Shown in pieces: positions 62,415 through 64,000 of a stretch of DNA of 64,000 bases. The position numbers were made by a program, and so were the translations under genes. Position 1 is the stretch's first letter, and every line of letters starts with the position of its first letter. The stretch comes from Candidatus Accumulibacter conexus. Its GTDB lineage: Bacteria > Pseudomonadota > Gammaproteobacteria > Burkholderiales > Rhodocyclaceae. The stretch is taken from positions 1 to 64,000 of the forward strand of contig JAGFNJ010000013.1 in assembly GCA_017592775.1 (NCBI GenBank), given 5' to 3'. The notes under the pieces are model-generated. The model saw nothing but the letters and a program-made list of their open reading frames with translations. It was not told where the DNA came from and did not search any database.

Positions 62415-62831
62415 ATGAAAACAGCGTCTGCGCTCTACGTCTCACTCTGTACCGTTGCAATCGGGTCCGTCGCGGCGACGGCCGTTGCCCAGGTTGTCCC
62501 CAAGGCGGCAATCCAGACCGAATCCGCTTTTTCGGTCCTGCCGGGACGCTGGGTGCGGCCCGATGGCGGCTACGTCATCAACATCAGGAGCGTCGATGCC
62601 AGCGGCAAGGTCGACGCGGCCTACGCCAATCCGAACCCGCTGCCGTTTTCCAGCGCGGAAGCGACGCGCGAAGGCAAGGTCATCAAGCTTTTCTTCGAGC
62701 TGCGGGCAGCTGGCTACAACGGATCGACCTACACCCTGACCTACGACCCGGCAGCCGACGTGTTGAAGGGCGTCTATTTCCAGGCGGTGGCGCAGCAGAA
62801 GTTCGACGTTTACTTCACCCGTGCCAGGTGA
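62415..62831 (+). CDS. Small exported protein of unknown function
   Basis: I do not recognise a family. This 138-residue protein has a signal peptide (MKTASALYVSLCTVAIGSVAATAVAQ) followed by a beta-rich mature part. FSVLPGRWVRPDGGYVINIRSVDASGKVDAAYANPNPLPF, then YTLTYDPAADVLKGVYFQAVAQQKFDVYFTR, look like a small lipocalin- or barrel-like domain that describes a compound-dependent conversion. GGGGAA precedes the ATG. It lies in the same direction as the sulfatase, 63 bases behind it, and may act with it in the periplasm. Confidence 0.78.
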   Translation: MKTASALYVSLCTVAIGSVAATAVAQVVPKAAIQTESAFSVLPGRWVRPDGGYVINIRSVDASGKVDAAYANPNPLPFSSAEATREGKVIKLFFELRAAGYNGSTYTLTYDPAADVLKGVYFQAVAQQKFDVYFTRAR

Positions 62832-62856
62832 ACAAGGCGTTTTTTCGGGAGCGAGC

Positions 62857-63093
62857 ATGAGGGGTTTTCCTGACGGACTCTACCTGACCAGTGCGCCCAT
62901 CGTTACGGCCAACTGGAAGGCGGCAAGCAGCCAGCGCTGGGTTGTGCCGCTGGCCGGCGGTGTCGGCAAGATTTTCCACATCGGGCGCTTGCCGGTGAAC
63001 ACTCAGCTTTCGGCCTACTACAACGCGGTGACGCCGGATGACGGCGCAAACTGGCAGATTCGCGCCCAGGTGCAGTTCATGTTCCCCAAATGA
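62857..63093 (+). pseudogene. C-terminal remnant of an outer-membrane transporter-like protein
   Basis: Only about 78 residues are present: GFPDGLYLTSAPIVTANWK, then RWVVPLAGGVGKIFHIGRLPVNTQLSAYYN and the end WQIRAQVQFMFPK. The terminal FPK with phenylalanine and alternating aromatic beta-strands is the end of an outer-membrane barrel of the type often annotated 'neuromedin U'/transporter. The usual 250-350 residue N-terminal part, including the signal peptide, is missing. The sequence just upstream belongs to the preceding gene, so the 5' part was deleted. Confidence 0.65.
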
Positions 63094-63168
63094 CTCGTCG
63101 GCGCGGAGTACCGCGTTGTGCCAACTCCGTGAAACATCAACCTGAAACCCAATGTGGAGGATAACGCC

Positions 63169-63459
63169 TTGAAAGCTTCAGTATTTGCCTTGCCGGCTGC
63201 GATTCTGGCGATGACGTTTGCTTCTGGTGCTTGCGCGGTAGAATGCGCGGACGGTGTTCGTCGCGCCGAGTGTGAAACATCACGAGGCGCTGTCGAGGTC
63301 CGCAAGCCGGTCGAGCCCGTTCCGGAGCGCGGGGTTGAAGTAGCTCCCGCACGGAGGGTTGAAGTGGCCCCTGCCAGGGAGGTTCCCGCTGCGCGCGACG
63401 CCGAGGTGCGTGCGACGCCGGAGTGTCGCATGGTCGACGGTCGGCGCGTCTGCCGCTGA
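63169..63459 (+). CDS. Small exported protein with Val-Glu-Val-Ala-Pro repeats
   Basis: I do not recognise a family. This 96-residue protein has a signal peptide (KASVFALPAAILAMTFASGACA), then CADGVRRAEC and a charged, Pro-rich stretch with repeated units RGVEVAPAR RVEVAPAR EVPAARDAEVRA, and ends CRMVDGRRVCR. Four cysteines outside the signal peptide may form two disulfides. The start is a TTG with GGAGG eight bases before it; a GTG five codons upstream is also in frame. Function unknown. Confidence 0.6.
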   Translation: MKASVFALPAAILAMTFASGACAVECADGVRRAECETSRGAVEVRKPVEPVPERGVEVAPARRVEVAPAREVPAARDAEVRATPECRMVDGRRVCR

Positions 63460-63546
63460 GCAGATTCGGCCTGTGGTTGACGTCCGGTCGTTTCGCGGGG
63501 CCCCATCCCGGGCCCGTTCGTGTCCTTCTTCGAAAGGAAAACCATC

Positions 63547-63858
63547 ATGTCGCAGTTCGACAACGTCTCCGTCGTCAAGAAGGCGAACATCTATTTCGAT
63601 GGCAAGTGCGTGAGCCATACTGTGCTCTTCCCCGACGGCACGCGCAAGACCGTCGGCATCATCTTTCCCTCGTCCCTGACTTTCACCACCGGCGCGCCCG
63701 AGGTGATGGAACTCAACGCCGGCCGCTGCCGCATCCGCCTCGCCGGCGAGAGCGGGTGGCAGACCTACGCGGGCGGCGAGCGCTTCTCGGTGCCGGGCAA
63801 CTCGAGTTTCGACATCGAGACCCTCGAAACCCTCGATTACGTCTGCCACTTCGAATGA
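63547..63858 (+). CDS. ppnP: Pyrimidine/purine nucleoside phosphorylase (DUF1255, cupin fold)
   Basis: This 103-residue cupin enzyme phosphorolyses several nucleosides. Typical PpnP segments are [65 protein letters not shown] and the end DYVCHFE. AAGGAAAA precedes the ATG. It may take up nucleosides released in the periplasm, but it is a cytosolic enzyme and is not clearly linked to its neighbours. Confidence 0.92.
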   Translation: MSQFDNVSVVKKANIYFDGKCVSHTVLFPDGTRKTVGIIFPSSLTFTTGAPEVMELNAGRCRIRLAGESGWQTYAGGERFSVPGNSSFDIETLETLDYVCHFE

Positions 63859-64000
63859 TCCGCTGCCCGCGGCGCACCTCGCCGCCGAGCTGAACCCGAC
63901 CGAGCCGTCGCCCGTTCGCCGGGGCGACTTCAGGGGATGGCGCAGCCCCGCCGGCTGGCGCGGATGATGCGGCACAGGCGTGCCGTCGCCGACTCGATCA

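Overview
The window is high-GC chromosomal DNA from a betaproteobacterium, most likely in the Rhodocyclaceae and plausibly a Candidatus Accumulibacter-type polyphosphate-accumulating organism. That assignment is inferred from gene families and gene order (ntrY-ntrX-trkA-trkH next to hemE-priA; DUF4390-rsmB; def-fmt; LysM-dprA; the dnaA-dnaN-gyrB / rpmH-rnpA-yidD-yidC-mnmE block), not from a database search. Nearly all of it is core, origin-proximal chromosome. Accessory-looking material sits only at the two ends.

Left part (1-9.6 kb). The 5' end of a group II intron (class C-like) enters from the left edge and stops exactly behind the intrinsic terminator of a propionyl-CoA/methylmalonyl-CoA operon, read leftwards: methylmalonyl-CoA mutase, MeaB chaperone, pccB, pccA. 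A divergent GntR/FCD regulator and an enoyl-CoA hydratase-like gene face it. Then come a TauE/SafE permease, rfbB and manC (sugar-nucleotide synthesis).

12-25 kb: LPS core genes waaC-waaA, tolC, a Pcm-like methyltransferase, rpsT, a ROK sugar kinase, an MFS transporter, an uncharacterised anchored protein, ppx/gppA and priA. 25-35 kb: hemE, potassium uptake (trkH, trkA), the NtrY/NtrX two-component pair (NtrX has a degenerate AAA+ domain), a DUF4390 protein and rsmB carrying a one-base frameshift. 34.5-48.8 kb: S1/P1-type nuclease, fmt-def, LysM protein, dprA, topB, oxyR, rsuA, DUF1840, thiC, tRNA-Ala(GGC) and tRNA-Glu(UUC), a small kinase-like protein and pyrF.

48.9-58.3 kb is the replication/origin-type block: gyrB, dnaN and dnaA run left, while rpmH, rnpA, yidD, yidC and mnmE run right. 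A perfect DnaA box lies at the divergence point. Two perfect parS centromere sites (35.5 and 42.2 kb) confirm that this is the segregation-origin domain. A second set of DnaA-box-like motifs beside an AT-rich stretch lies between hemE and priA.

Right end (58.3-64 kb): an AraC-type regulator, a large periplasmic sulfatase, two small exported proteins of unknown function, a truncated outer-membrane-type gene, and the nucleoside phosphorylase ppnP.

I did not find a clear new defence or mobile system. The most unusual items are the intron placed at the terminator, the ATPase-dead NtrX, the frameshifted rsmB, the paired parS sites with two candidate origin-like regions, and perfect stem-loops shared by several convergent gene ends.
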